Part shown: one piece after another, positions 50,429 to 59,831 of the stretch
How positions within the stretch are numbered: position 1 is the stretch's first letter
Layout: each line of letters begins with the position of its first letter
Origin: BJ22 sp021298375
GTDB lineage: Bacteria > Planctomycetota > Planctomycetia > Pirellulales > Pirellulaceae
NCBI GenBank assembly: GCA_046343015.1
Contig: JBKDOL010000132.1
Location: 1 to 64,000 of the forward strand
Reading direction: 5' to 3'
DNA length: 64,000 nucleotides
Position numbers and translations under genes: made by a program
Notes under the pieces: model-generated
Seen by the model: only the letters and a program-made list of their open reading frames with translations
Told to the model about the DNA's origin: nothing
The model's database searches: none

Positions 50429-50875
50429 GTATCCAGAGCTGAGTTTCCGCTCCTGGCTGCAGGCTTGGCTCGATTGCGAAGACTGCTCAGCAGTGAAAAC
50501 AGCCTCACCCGTATCACGTTCTGACTGAGGCGATTTGCCCAGAGAACTCGCCCAGCGGACGGCTAACAGACGTCCGAACCAATTCAAGGTCAAACACTTC
50601 AGGCCGACTCTTTCCCCTGCGGATTGAGCCGGCCTTTTTGTTGCGCTTGTTCGCTGCGGCTTGATTCTGTGGCTTGATTCTGCCGCTTGACGCTGCGGCT
50701 TGGCACTGCGGCTTGACACTGCGGCTGCTTGTTGCGGCCTCTTCGGGTTTGGGCGACTCCCGCGCCCACGGGACAACCTGTCGGGGCGGTGAAGCTCGCA
50801 CACCTGCCTAGGCTCGAGCGCATTCCTGGCGGTCGTCTTCGTTCCCGGCGACCGGCTCAGCGTCTGCCCCTGGAT
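50429..50875. repeat. Gap with 15-16-bp imperfect repeats
   Basis: Between rpsT and the convergent pseudouridine synthase gene, 50645-50735 contains about five variants of cggcttgacactgcgg. No gene is supported. Confidence 0.75.
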
Positions 50876-52261
50876 TTAACGACCTTTGCGAAACCGGTTC
50901 TTGCCGGCGGGGCCGCGAGGCGACTTGCCTTGAGCGCCGCGCGGCGGTTGGGCTCGCTTGGGACCTCTGCGGGGAGCCTCCGGGCGAGCCGCCCCTTTCC
51001 CGCCAAAGCTCTTGTCACCAAAGCTTTTGCCTCCCAGTCCCTTGCTGCCAAAGCTTTTCGAGCCTGTTCCGCGAGGGCCTGCTGCGCCGGTACCGCGCCA
51101 CCGGTCGGAGCCGCGTTTCTCCGCGCCGCCCTTCTCGGGCGTTCGATCGCCGGGACTGCGCTTGTCCGAGCGTCGTTGCTCCAGCCCCGACTTCGCTGCA
51201 CCAAACTTGCGTGAGGGGCGGTCAGCAGTGGAGCTCCGCGGGGTGAAGTCGCGCGAGCCACGCTCTGGCCGAGCGGTTCGGCCCGATCCCGCTTTGGCTT
51301 GAGCCCGGCCGAATCGGGGAGGTTGCTTGGTCTCTTTTGAGCCTCGTTCGGGTGAAGGGCTGGTGCGGTCGAGCCGCCGGCCGCGACCGGAGCTTGGCGG
51401 CGTTGAGGCTGGTGTCCGCTCGTCGCTCGCCTTCAGATGCGCCAAGGTCCGAGCCGGTCCGGAAGATGCTTTGGGCTTTGAGCTTCGTTTTGCCGATCCC
51501 GCGGCCGCTTGCTTGAGTGCCGTGACTTCGTCCGGATTCAGACGCCGATGAGCACCCACGGCGAGGTCGCCCAGCTGCAGGGGGCCAATCGCGACTCGCT
51601 TCAGCCGCGTTACCTTGTGTCCGATTGCGGCGAGGACACGGCGAATTTCCCGGTTTCGCCCCTCGGTCAGGACCATTTCGAGGATCGCTCCGGTGCGTTG
51701 CCTTTTCTTGATCGAAACCCGTTCCACCTTGGCCTTGCCTTCCGCCAGGTAGACGCCGCGTTCAAGTTGCTGCAATTGCTCCAAGGTGGGACAGCCGACG
51801 CATTGCACAAGGTAGCGCTTTTCCACGCCGAATTTGGGATGGGTCAGGCGAAAAGCCAAGTCCCCGTCGTTGGTGACGATGATCAGGCCTTCGCTGCTTT
51901 GGTCCAGTCGCCCGACGTTATAGACGCGGAGGTCGGTTTTGATCAGGTCGATGACTCGGGTGCGGCCGTCGGGGTCTTCATTGGTCGAAAGCACTCCCTC
52001 CGGCTTATTGAGCATAAAGTACTGAAGTTTTTGGCCGCGGATCCGTTCACCGTCGACGCGAATCTCCTGGCTTTCAGGATCGACTCGGGTCCCCAGTTCC
52101 GTGCATGGCTTGCCATCGACTTCCACTCGGCCTTCGGTAATCAGTGTTTCACAATCCCGGCGACTTCCGAGCCCCGCCCCGGCGAGCACTCGTTGGAGGC
52201 GGAGCAGTTGGTTCGAGGAGGCCGCAGGGGAGGGGGTAGACCGGCCGGTCTTTTTGTTCAT
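50876..52261 (-). CDS. RluB/RsuA-family pseudouridine synthase with long basic tail
   Basis: 461 aa from ATG 52261. An S4 RNA-binding domain (LLRLQRVLAGAGLGSRRDCETLI) is followed by the catalytic domain: YFMLNKPEGVLST, NVGRLDQSSEGLIIVTNDGD (catalytic Asp in GRLDQ), EKRYLVQC, MVLTEGRNREIRRVLAAIG and RVAIGPLQLGDLAVG. The core ends near residue 245; the remaining 215 residues form a low-complexity tail rich in Arg, Lys, Gly, Ser and Pro (for example SKSFGSKGLGGKSFGDKSFG). It isomerises uridine in rRNA, probably 23S; the tail may increase RNA affinity. Which uridine is modified is not predictable. Confidence 0.9.
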   Translation of the reverse strand: MNKKTGRSTPSPAASSNQLLRLQRVLAGAGLGSRRDCETLITEGRVEVDGKPCTELGTRVDPESQEIRVDGERIRGQKLQYFMLNKPEGVLSTNEDPDGRTRVIDLIKTDLRVYNVGRLDQSSEGLIIVTNDGDLAFRLTHPKFGVEKRYLVQCVGCPTLEQLQQLERGVYLAEGKAKVERVSIKKRQRTGAILEMVLTEGRNREIRRVLAAIGHKVTRLKRVAIGPLQLGDLAVGAHRRLNPDEVTALKQAAAGSAKRSSKPKASSGPARTLAHLKASDERTPASTPPSSGRGRRLDRTSPSPERGSKETKQPPRFGRAQAKAGSGRTARPERGSRDFTPRSSTADRPSRKFGAAKSGLEQRRSDKRSPGDRTPEKGGAEKRGSDRWRGTGAAGPRGTGSKSFGSKGLGGKSFGDKSFGGKGAARPEAPRRGPKRAQPPRGAQGKSPRGPAGKNRFRKGR

Positions 52262-52429
52262 GGTCGCATCCAGCTGAGTTGGCAAAGGGATGTTCCAATT
52301 CTAGTCGCCGCAGTGAGGTTACTCCATCGCTGCCCGGCGACAATTCACCGAATCCCGCTCCGATTCAACCAGTTTGTTACAATCGGACGCAGCTGTTCCG
52401 CTCGTGCTGTTGCCCAAGGAGAACTGATC

Positions 52430-53266
52430 ATGTCGCTGACTGTCGGAGTTTATCGTCGGGGAATGCTGTTGTTGGTCGCGTTGCTGACAGCAGCAGCGAT
52501 GTTTCAGTCTGCTTCCGGTCAGGAATGGGCGGTCAAGCAATTGGAGGAGTCTCCCCGGCATGGCGAGTGGGTCGTGATCGAGCACGGTGGCCGGAAATTA
52601 GACGCGTTTGTCGTGTATCCGGAGGTGAAAGACAAAGCGCTGGCCGTGGTCGTAGTCCATGAAATTTTTGGGCTGACCGATTGGGTTCGAACGGTCGCCG
52701 ATGAACTGGCGGCCAACGGCTATATTGCGATCGCACCGGACCTGCTTTCCGGTTCAGGTCCGGACGGCGGCAACACCAGTTCCTTCAAGGGAGGCGATGG
52801 GGCGCGGCAAGCGATCGCCAAACTTTCACCCGATCAGATCACAGCTGACTTGAATGCCTCCGCCGAGTATGTGGCCAAGTTGCCGGCCTGCAATGGCAAA
52901 GTCGCAGTCGCCGGATTCTGTTGGGGGGGCGGTCAGGCGTTTCGCTATGCCACCAATAATTCCGGGCTGGTGGCCGCATTTCCATTCTATGGGTCTGGTC
53001 CGACGGAGGCGGCTGAATTGGAACGGGTGCAGTGTCCAGTCTACGGTTTCTATGCCCGCAACGACGCCCGCGTCAATGCGACCGTTGAGCAGAGCGAGAA
53101 ATCAATGCAGGCTGCCGGAAAGACATTTGAGCCGGTTTATTACGATGACGCCGGCCATGGTTTCATGCGGGCAGGACAGGCGCCGGACGCCAGCGAGGGG
53201 AACCGTGCCGGTCGGGCTGCGGCGTGGAAGCGATGGCTGGAACTGTTGCGGAAATCGGCGGGCTGA
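52430..53266 (+). CDS. Exported dienelactone hydrolase family protein
   Basis: 278 aa from ATG 52430, RBS AAGGAGAACTGATC. A signal peptide (GMLLLVALLTAAAMFQSASGQ) is followed by an alpha/beta hydrolase: VVVVHEIFGLTDWVRTVADELAANGY, nucleophile elbow GFCWGGGQ with Cys in place of Ser as in dienelactone hydrolases, acid loop YARNDARV and catalytic His in DDAGHGFMR. The substrate is unknown, probably an ester or lactone in the periplasm. Confidence 0.92.
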   Translation: MSLTVGVYRRGMLLLVALLTAAAMFQSASGQEWAVKQLEESPRHGEWVVIEHGGRKLDAFVVYPEVKDKALAVVVVHEIFGLTDWVRTVADELAANGYIAIAPDLLSGSGPDGGNTSSFKGGDGARQAIAKLSPDQITADLNASAEYVAKLPACNGKVAVAGFCWGGGQAFRYATNNSGLVAAFPFYGSGPTEAAELERVQCPVYGFYARNDARVNATVEQSEKSMQAAGKTFEPVYYDDAGHGFMRAGQAPDASEGNRAGRAAAWKRWLELLRKSAG

Positions 53267-53278
53267 GGCCAGTGAGCG

Positions 53279-53908
53279 CTACTGCTTCTGGCAGTGTTTC
53301 TCAATCGCGCCGCGGATATTTCTCAGCATATGCTGTTCCAGAGAGAAGTCTCGACCCATCGGGATCCAGCCCCGATTGGGCTGGATGATCGGCTGCTCCT
53401 CGTTGTCGATGTCGACTGTACTGTCATGCCGCAGGACGCGACTGCTGATGGTCGAATGCTCAGGTTCCGGCAGGTCTTCCAATTCCTTGTAGACCTTGAT
53501 GTCGAGCAGATAGCTTTCGCCGTTGGGGATCACCCGAACCTTGGCAAAGCGACGAATCGTTTGGAGGGTGGCGTAGGTCCGCTCAAAGCCAGGCATGGAA
53601 TCGCGCCGCCACGGCTCCAGAGCGGTGGCCCCGATTTGGGGATGCGTTTCAATCCAGCCTTCAGTCAGGATGTTATCGACCAGGCGGATGCGCTCCTCGC
53701 GGTAGATGCGGAAGTAGTTGTCCAGCTCATCCGAAACGGCGTCCATGATCCATTCGCGGTCGACGAACGAGACGATCAAGGGATTTTCCAATTCGTACTC
53801 GGGAGCGATGCGGGTCGCGTTTTCATCCAGCAGCAGGGAACGGCAGCCCGCACCTGCCATCAGCAGGAGGCTGAATCCGAACATGAGGATGGAAAACGAG
53901 CGAGGCAT
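53279..53908 (-). CDS. Putative lipoprotein, 209 aa
   Basis: Start ATG 53908. The N-terminus PRSFSILMFGFSLLLMAGAGC carries a lipobox (AGAGC), so lipid attachment at Cys is likely. The rest is acidic and mixed alpha/beta (YELENPLIVSFVDREWIMD, RIYREERIRLVDNIL) with no recognised domain. It converges with the hydrolase gene, 12 nt from its stop, and may be a planctomycete-specific envelope protein. Confidence 0.75.
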   Translation of the reverse strand: MPRSFSILMFGFSLLLMAGAGCRSLLLDENATRIAPEYELENPLIVSFVDREWIMDAVSDELDNYFRIYREERIRLVDNILTEGWIETHPQIGATALEPWRRDSMPGFERTYATLQTIRRFAKVRVIPNGESYLLDIKVYKELEDLPEPEHSTISSRVLRHDSTVDIDNEEQPIIQPNRGWIPMGRDFSLEQHMLRNIRGAIEKHCQKQ

Positions 53909-54005
53909 CGGTCGCAACTGGGCCACGGAGGGGAACCGGAGGGGTGGAAAAAACGGCGGTAGTGTGGCAATTCCCCCCGCCGGGGACAAGCCCATTTCGA
54001 TGCGC

Positions 54006-54048
54006 AAAAAGCGGGGGAAAACAGCTGCCAGAGCAACCGCTTTCCCCC
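54006..54048 (-). terminator. Probable intrinsic terminator of the oxidoreductase gene
   Basis: On the minus strand GGGGGAAA (54048-54041) pairs with TTTCCCCC (54020-54013) around a 20-nt loop, followed by GC and five T residues (54010-54006). It lies about 65 nt after the stop at 54111. Confidence 0.55.
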
Positions 54049-54110
54049 AAACCGGGTTTTGCGCCGAAACGGAAGTTGAAAATGGTCGGGTGGTCCGCAG
54101 CGGATTTCCG

Positions 54111-55448
54111 CTAGACCGACTTCAATCCCACCACTTCAAATCCCTTGCGGTATTCCTTACTCACAAACGCTTGCGCTTCGGGGCAGTTCTTTGCCTCCAG
54201 TTTGGCGGCGTCCCACTCGAATTTCTTGCCGGAGCGAAAGGCAACGATCCCCAGCAGTACCGTTTCGGTCAGCTTGCTGGCGTAATCAAAATTGCAAGTC
54301 GTGGGTGAGCCGGTGCGGCAGGCTTGAAGCCATTCATTCCAGTGCCCAATCGAATCGGGGATGGTGGGCTCGGGCGCCTTGAACTCGGCGAATTTTTCTT
54401 TGGGCAACAGGTGTCGCTGGCCGTAATCCGCGGCCAGCAGTCCATCGGTTCCGACGAACAGGATGCCCAGCCCCCAATCGGCGAGCGAATGCCCGAAGCC
54501 ATCCTGGGTTTGCTTGACGAAATCAAAGTTCGCGCCGCCGTCGGACCAGTGCAGCTGGATCTCGCCAAACTGTTTGGTGTTGAAGCCGTAGGACGCCTTG
54601 GCCCAGGCGGGTGCTCCTTCCGGATGGACTTCCGGCCCTTCGCATTCGACCCAGGTGGGGTGATCCAATTCGAGTGCCCAGAACGGCAGATCGATCACAT
54701 GGCAAGCCATGTCGCCGAAGGTTCCTGCTCCGTATTCCCAAAAGCGGCGCCAATTTGCCGGGTGGACATTATCGCAGTAAGGGCGGCTCTTGGCCGGGCC
54801 AAGCCAAAGGTCCCAGTCGAGATTGGCCGGCGCCGGATTGGCGGAGGGTTGAAAGCGTCCGTCCGACCAGCCTTTGTTGCACCAAGTGAAGACTTCTGTA
54901 ACCTTGCCAATCGCGCCGCTCCGGACCAGCTCCACCACACGGCGGTAGTTGGCTTCGGCGTGAATCTGAGTCCCCATTTGGGTAGCGACTTTCGCTCGGG
55001 CTGCCAATTCGGCAATCGTTCGGGCTTCAGCCACGGTATGAGTCAGCGGCTTTTCGCAGTAGACGTGCTTTCCGAGTTGCAGTGCGACGCTGGTTGCCGG
55101 GGCGTGAGTATGGTCGGCCGTTGAGACAACGACGGCGTCAATGTTATTCGCTTCCTTGTCAAACAGTTCCCGATAGTCGCGAAACTTTTTCGCTTGGGGA
55201 TGGGCCTCGCACGCTGAAGCGAGGAAGTTGGTGTCGACATCGCACATCGCGATCCAGTTTTCGCCCGCCATCTGGTCGACATTGTGGCGTCCCTTGTTGC
55301 CGACGCCAATTCCGACGAGATTCAGCCGCTCATTCGGCGAGCGACTGGGCGCGGCCCAGCCGTTTCCCGCGTAGATCGCGGCGGCGAGGCCGCCGCTCAC
55401 TTTCAGGCTGCGGCCGACAAATTGGCGACGATTGAGTTGCTTGGACAT
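54111..55448 (-). CDS. Tat-exported GFO/IDH/MocA oxidoreductase
   Basis: 445 aa from ATG 55448. The N-terminus SKQLNRRQFVGRSLKVSGG is a Tat signal (RRQF). A Rossmann NAD(P) domain follows: NLVGIGVGNKGRHN, DAVVVSTADHTHAPA, and EKPLTHTVAEARTIAELA with the conserved Lys of the EKP motif. The C-terminal half is a substrate domain with NWRRFWEYGAGTFGDMACHV, which suggests a sugar or cyclitol dehydrogenase. Planctomycetes encode many such exported enzymes for polysaccharide breakdown. It is probably co-directed with the ApgM gene upstream. Confidence 0.93.
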   Translation of the reverse strand: MSKQLNRRQFVGRSLKVSGGLAAAIYAGNGWAAPSRSPNERLNLVGIGVGNKGRHNVDQMAGENWIAMCDVDTNFLASACEAHPQAKKFRDYRELFDKEANNIDAVVVSTADHTHAPATSVALQLGKHVYCEKPLTHTVAEARTIAELAARAKVATQMGTQIHAEANYRRVVELVRSGAIGKVTEVFTWCNKGWSDGRFQPSANPAPANLDWDLWLGPAKSRPYCDNVHPANWRRFWEYGAGTFGDMACHVIDLPFWALELDHPTWVECEGPEVHPEGAPAWAKASYGFNTKQFGEIQLHWSDGGANFDFVKQTQDGFGHSLADWGLGILFVGTDGLLAADYGQRHLLPKEKFAEFKAPEPTIPDSIGHWNEWLQACRTGSPTTCNFDYASKLTETVLLGIVAFRSGKKFEWDAAKLEAKNCPEAQAFVSKEYRKGFEVVGLKSV

Positions 55449-55559
55449 CGTTCGTTCCTCTACAAGATTGAAAGCTGGCAAGTGTTTTCGAGGTGGGGCG
55501 GTGGCGACTGCGAAAGACGCTCTCTCTTGGCCTCTCACGGCAGGCTCGGAGCTTGGCCA

Positions 55560-56774
55560 TCAGGCGCCGTACTTTTCCATCCGCCCCGCATTGGACAGCG
55601 CCAAGGGCATCAGGTATTTGGCCGGGAACTGTCCCAAGCCTCCGCGGAGCGCGGCGGATTCGCTGAATTCCTGACAGCCGTCGGGACGGCAGCAATCTGA
55701 GACTAACAGGGTTGGAACCGGATGCCAACTATGAGACTTGAGGAAAGACGGCGTGCTGTGGTCGCCGGTCACGATCAGGACCGTTGGGGAAAGGGCCATC
55801 AGTTGGGGAATCGCCGCATCGAGAGCTTCGATTTGTCGAACCTTCTCGGCAAAATTGCCATCCTCCCCGGTGCTGTCGGTGTACTTGAAGTGCAGGAAAA
55901 AGAAGTCGTATTTGCTCCACTGCTCGCGCATCACGGCAACTTGCTCTTGGAGCGTTTTGGCTTGACCGACAATCTCCATGCCAACGAGTTGCGCCAGCCC
56001 CTTGTACATGGGGTAGACCGCAATCGCAGCAGCCCGCAATCCGTAGACTTCCTGAAACGAGGGGAGGGCAGGGCGGGCGGCGAATCCGCGCAGTGTCAGC
56101 CCGTTGGCCTTGGCTTCTGACTTCAGTAACTCGCGTGCCTGGCGGACAAACTCGGCGGCCACTTCAGCCGTCCGCCCGCTGGCAACATTCCGGGCGCGGG
56201 GGGCCAGCGGCGCCTTGCCCGTGGCTTGGGGATCCGTGTCGTCAACATCACCGGCCAAGCCCGCCCCGCGGAACACGACCACGAAGCGATGTTCCTTGAC
56301 AGGCCGAACAAACACTTCGACGCCGGGAATGCGAACGGCATTCAGTCGCTCGGCGATCGGTGCGCTCTCTTCGCTGGCGATCCGTCCCGCACGGCGATCG
56401 GAAATCAGGCCGCTGCTGTCGAGAGTGCAGAAGTTTCCGCGAGCGGCAACATCACCCTCCTCGAGAGCAAACTGAATTCCCGTCGCCTCCAGCGCACCGC
56501 GGCCAATTCGATACTTGAGGGGATCGTAACCAAACAGCCCGAGGTGGCCGGGGCCGCTGCCGGGGCTGATTCCGGGGAAGACCGGAATCGACAGGCCCTG
56601 GACATTTCGGGATGCGAGTGCATCGAGGTTCGGGGTCCGAGCAGTCTCCAGTTCAGTTTTTCCATTTGGGGTCAGGGGCAGTCCCCCCAGGCCATCGGCC
56701 ACCACCATGACCAGCTTGGAGTCGTTCTGTTTGTGAAGTTCGCGCGTCAGTTCGTGGATATCCACTGAATCCAT
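55560..56774 (-). CDS. apgM: ApgM-type 2,3-bisphosphoglycerate-independent phosphoglycerate mutase
   Basis: 404 aa. ATG 56774 has GAGGAAC upstream. Alkaline-phosphatase superfamily metal sites: VMVVADGLGG near the N-terminus, PGSGPGHLGLFGYDPLKYRIGRG (Ser nucleophile region of the archaeal-type mutase), and VLIVTGDHSTPS with His near the C-terminus. It interconverts 3- and 2-phosphoglycerate in glycolysis and fits the archaeal-type (ApgM) branch better than GpmI. pgi lies 3 kb downstream on the other strand. Confidence 0.93.
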   Translation of the reverse strand: MDSVDIHELTRELHKQNDSKLVMVVADGLGGLPLTPNGKTELETARTPNLDALASRNVQGLSIPVFPGISPGSGPGHLGLFGYDPLKYRIGRGALEATGIQFALEEGDVAARGNFCTLDSSGLISDRRAGRIASEESAPIAERLNAVRIPGVEVFVRPVKEHRFVVVFRGAGLAGDVDDTDPQATGKAPLAPRARNVASGRTAEVAAEFVRQARELLKSEAKANGLTLRGFAARPALPSFQEVYGLRAAAIAVYPMYKGLAQLVGMEIVGQAKTLQEQVAVMREQWSKYDFFFLHFKYTDSTGEDGNFAEKVRQIEALDAAIPQLMALSPTVLIVTGDHSTPSFLKSHSWHPVPTLLVSDCCRPDGCQEFSESAALRGGLGQFPAKYLMPLALSNAGRMEKYGA

Positions 56775-57078
56775 GGGAAATAGTTCCTCAAAACAAAGTT
56801 GAACCCCGGCCGACCTGCGCCCCAACACCTGAATCCGCAAAGCGGGCGGCAGGCGATATCATACAACCCTGCTCCCGCTTTCGGCAGTCGAGCGCGGCGG
56901 TTCCTGCACGACTCTGTGGCTGGCGATCAGGACGGCCGCGCGCGTCCCGGAATCGGCGAGCGCGAATTGGACTGTGGCTCGCCAGCGTCCCGAATTTCCT
57001 GCACAATGGGCGACAGTTTTCTGCTCCCGATTTGTGGGTGAGCAAATCGGAAAGAATTTGTAGCCGAAGGATGCAGTG

Positions 57079-58122
57079 ATGGGGACCGCAGAGTTAACCA
57101 CCGCAATCGTGCAAAAGGTTGTCCTGATCACCGGAGGTACCGGGTCCTTTGGCCGGACGATGGTCGAGGAGTTGCTGCGGGCAGGATGTCGCGAAATTCG
57201 AATCTTCAGTCGGGATGAACTCAAACAGGAGCAGATGCGGCAGGAGCTGAATTGTGATCGCCTCCGCTTCTACCTCGGCGATGTCCGCAAGCGGTCGAGT
57301 CTCGACGAGGCGATGCACGGCGTTAATTTGGTGTTCCATGCGGCGGCCTTGAAGCAGGTCCCCTCCTGCGAGTTTTTTCCGATGGAGGCGGTTGAGACGA
57401 ACGTCGCGGGGAGCTCCAATGTGATCGAAGCGGCGATCCGACATGGAGCCCAAAGCGTGGTTTGCCTTGGCACGGACAAGGCGGTCTACCCTGTCAACGC
57501 GATGGGTATGACCAAAGCCCTGATGGAGAAGGTGGCCCAGGCGGCAGCTCGCCGCTTAGGTCAGAATGAGACTCGCGTCAGCTGCGTACGTTACGGCAAC
57601 GTGATGTACTCGCGCGGCAGCGTGATTCCCTTGTTTGTGCGGCAGATTAAGGCGAGACAGCCAATCACGGTGACTGAGCCCCAGATGACCCGCTTCATGC
57701 TCCCCTTGGCGGGATCGGTGGAACTGGTCAAAGTAGCGTTGCTCAAGGCCCAGCCGGGTGACATTTTTATCAAGAAGGCCGCGGCGGCGGCGATGGGGAC
57801 CCTGGTCGAAACGCTCCAGTTGATTTTTGGCACCAAGCTGCCCGTCGTGACGATGGGCATGCGCCACGGCGAAAAAATGCATGAAACCCTCGCCAGTGCG
57901 GAAGAGCTGAGCCGCGCCGAAGACCTCGGTGACTACTACCGGATTCCGATGGATGGGCGCGATTTGAACTATTCGAAGTATCTCTCGGAGGGCGATCCGC
58001 TGATTGCTCGCCAGCGCGATTATTGCTCCGCCGACACGAAGCTGCTGAACGCAGATGAACTTCGCCGGCTGCTGCTCAGCCTCCCCGAGATTCAAGCCGA
58101 GTTGGGTGGGGCCACGGTTTAA
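57079..58122 (+). CDS. UDP-GlcNAc 4,6-dehydratase family protein (CapE/FnlA-like)
   Basis: 347 aa; ATG 57079 preferred over the GTG one codon earlier. Rossmann motif VLITGGTGSFGRTMVEELL, VFHAAALKQVPSCEFFP, and catalytic region DKAVYPVNAMGMTKALMEK with MxxxK in place of YxxxK, as known for this SDR group. The C-terminal domain (PMDGRDLNYSKYLSEG) binds the UDP-sugar. It would begin synthesis of a modified amino sugar for surface polysaccharide or protein glycosylation. No other glycan genes are adjacent. Confidence 0.9.
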   Translation: MGTAELTTAIVQKVVLITGGTGSFGRTMVEELLRAGCREIRIFSRDELKQEQMRQELNCDRLRFYLGDVRKRSSLDEAMHGVNLVFHAAALKQVPSCEFFPMEAVETNVAGSSNVIEAAIRHGAQSVVCLGTDKAVYPVNAMGMTKALMEKVAQAAARRLGQNETRVSCVRYGNVMYSRGSVIPLFVRQIKARQPITVTEPQMTRFMLPLAGSVELVKVALLKAQPGDIFIKKAAAAAMGTLVETLQLIFGTKLPVVTMGMRHGEKMHETLASAEELSRAEDLGDYYRIPMDGRDLNYSKYLSEGDPLIARQRDYCSADTKLLNADELRRLLLSLPEIQAELGGATV

Positions 58123-58159
58123 GGTGTTCAAGGCAGGAATTCTCTCAAGGAACTCAAAG

Positions 58160-59779
58160 ATGAAATCAATGGAGTTGCGAGGAGCTTGTTGGTTTTGGGC
58201 AGTAATGTTCATCTGGCTGTGGACGGTCCCGGGTGCCGCGCAGCAAATCAAGTACGTTCCCAGTTCGGCCACGATGGCGATCCAGCTGCGGCCCAAGGCA
58301 GCCTTGGCACAGCCCGCAATGGCGATGGCTCCCCGGGAATTATTGGAGGTTTTTGGCCGCAAGGAGATGGGCCTCAATCTGCTCGAATTGGAGCGACTTC
58401 TGATCGTCGTGGACAAGATCGAGAGTTTTAATACGCCCGAGCCGCCCGGCTTCGCCGTGATTGCCGAGTTTTCGGCGCCTCAAACCTTGGGGGGACGTCT
58501 GGCCAGTCAGCTTCCCGCAGTCGAGGAAGCGGGCGGAAAAGTCTGGCAGCTGGATCCGGCGACGCAGCTGCGGCAGGTAACTCCACAGACGTTTGCTCTC
58601 GGGATGTCCGACTTTTTGGACGAAGTGTTGCTCGAGCAACATCAACCGGGAGTGATTGGTCAATCATTAATGGCAGCGGGCGAAGCCGAGCACCTGACGC
58701 TGGTTGTTGACTGGAAGGCACTGCGCCCGGCGCTGGAGGAAGTGCTTCCGCCGGAAGACCAGGTCCCTCCGCCATTCCGCGGCTTTCTCGATGTACCTGA
58801 GCTTGTTTCCCAGCTTTCCTTGCGCCACAGCTGGAGTGAAAACGGGCTCTCCGAACTGCGTTTGGAAACGGCCTCGGACGAGGATGCGGATCGGTTGGAG
58901 CGGCTGATGCGGGCGGCGATCAACAATGCTCAGCAGCTGGCATTGCCGCTGTTACTTAACGAATTGCAATGGGAGGATGAAGACTACCAGCAGGCTCTGC
59001 TCGCGTTCGGCGAACGGGTCGCTGGAGAACTGAAGTCGGGCGTGGAGGCATCCCGCGCGGGAAATGCGTTTGTCATCGATCTCAGGCAGAATTCCCAAAT
59101 GATGTCGGTCAGCGTGATCGGGACCCTGACTGCCTTGCTGTTGCCGGCGGTACAAGCCGCTCGGGAAGCAGCACGGCGAACCCAAGCGAGCAATAATCTT
59201 CGCCAGCTGATGATTGGAATGCTGAATTATGAAAGTGCCTATCAGCATTTCCCGCTTCAGGCGATTGCCGGAGCGGATGGAAAAAAGCTGCTCAGCTGGC
59301 GGGTCGCCCTGCTGCCGTTTATGGAAGAGCTGGATTTGTATCAGCAATTTCACCTGGACGAACCCTGGGACAGTGAGCACAACCTCAAGTTGCTTGAGCA
59401 AATGCCCGACGTTTATCGCAGTCCGAATGTCACCTTGGAGGGAAAAACGCTCTATTTGGCGGTCACCGGACCGGGAACTGCGTTCGAATCGGGGAAAAAG
59501 CGACGGTTGAGGGATGTGACCGACGGCCTGAGCAATACGATTGGGCTGGTCGAAGTCGCTCCCTCCGCGGCGGTGCCTTGGACCAAGCCCGAGGACTTTA
59601 CTTATGAGGAGGGCGCGGATTTGTCCGGGCTGCAAGGCGTCAGGCCGGGAGGATTTTTGGTTGCCTTTCTCGATGGCAGTACGAGGCTGATCGCCAAAAC
59701 AGTTGATTTGGACGTGCTACGGAAATTGTTTTTGATCAACGATGGGGAAGTGCTTGGCGACTTGGATCGGAACCCGTAA
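58160..59779 (+). CDS. DUF1559-like protein without prepilin leader
   Basis: 539 aa; ATG 58160 with RBS AAGGAACTCAAAG. It has an ordinary signal peptide (WFWAVMFIWLWTVPGAAQ), 300 residues of unknown fold (APRELLEVFGRKEMGLNLLELERL and similar), and only then a DUF1559-like block: LLLPAVQAAREAARRTQASNNLRQL (about 315 onward) and the C-terminal LDGSTRLIAKTVDLDVLRKLF. The pilin helix core that usually opens this domain lies internally, preceded by a short hydrophobic stretch, so it may act as a second membrane anchor. Function unknown. It follows the sugar dehydratase gene by 37 nt. Confidence 0.85.
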   Translation: MKSMELRGACWFWAVMFIWLWTVPGAAQQIKYVPSSATMAIQLRPKAALAQPAMAMAPRELLEVFGRKEMGLNLLELERLLIVVDKIESFNTPEPPGFAVIAEFSAPQTLGGRLASQLPAVEEAGGKVWQLDPATQLRQVTPQTFALGMSDFLDEVLLEQHQPGVIGQSLMAAGEAEHLTLVVDWKALRPALEEVLPPEDQVPPPFRGFLDVPELVSQLSLRHSWSENGLSELRLETASDEDADRLERLMRAAINNAQQLALPLLLNELQWEDEDYQQALLAFGERVAGELKSGVEASRAGNAFVIDLRQNSQMMSVSVIGTLTALLLPAVQAAREAARRTQASNNLRQLMIGMLNYESAYQHFPLQAIAGADGKKLLSWRVALLPFMEELDLYQQFHLDEPWDSEHNLKLLEQMPDVYRSPNVTLEGKTLYLAVTGPGTAFESGKKRRLRDVTDGLSNTIGLVEVAPSAAVPWTKPEDFTYEEGADLSGLQGVRPGGFLVAFLDGSTRLIAKTVDLDVLRKLFLINDGEVLGDLDRNP

Positions 59780-59831
59780 GGGACTGGACAATGCGGTTTG
59801 TCAGGCAACAAAGGCAGGGAGAGTCGGGAAC

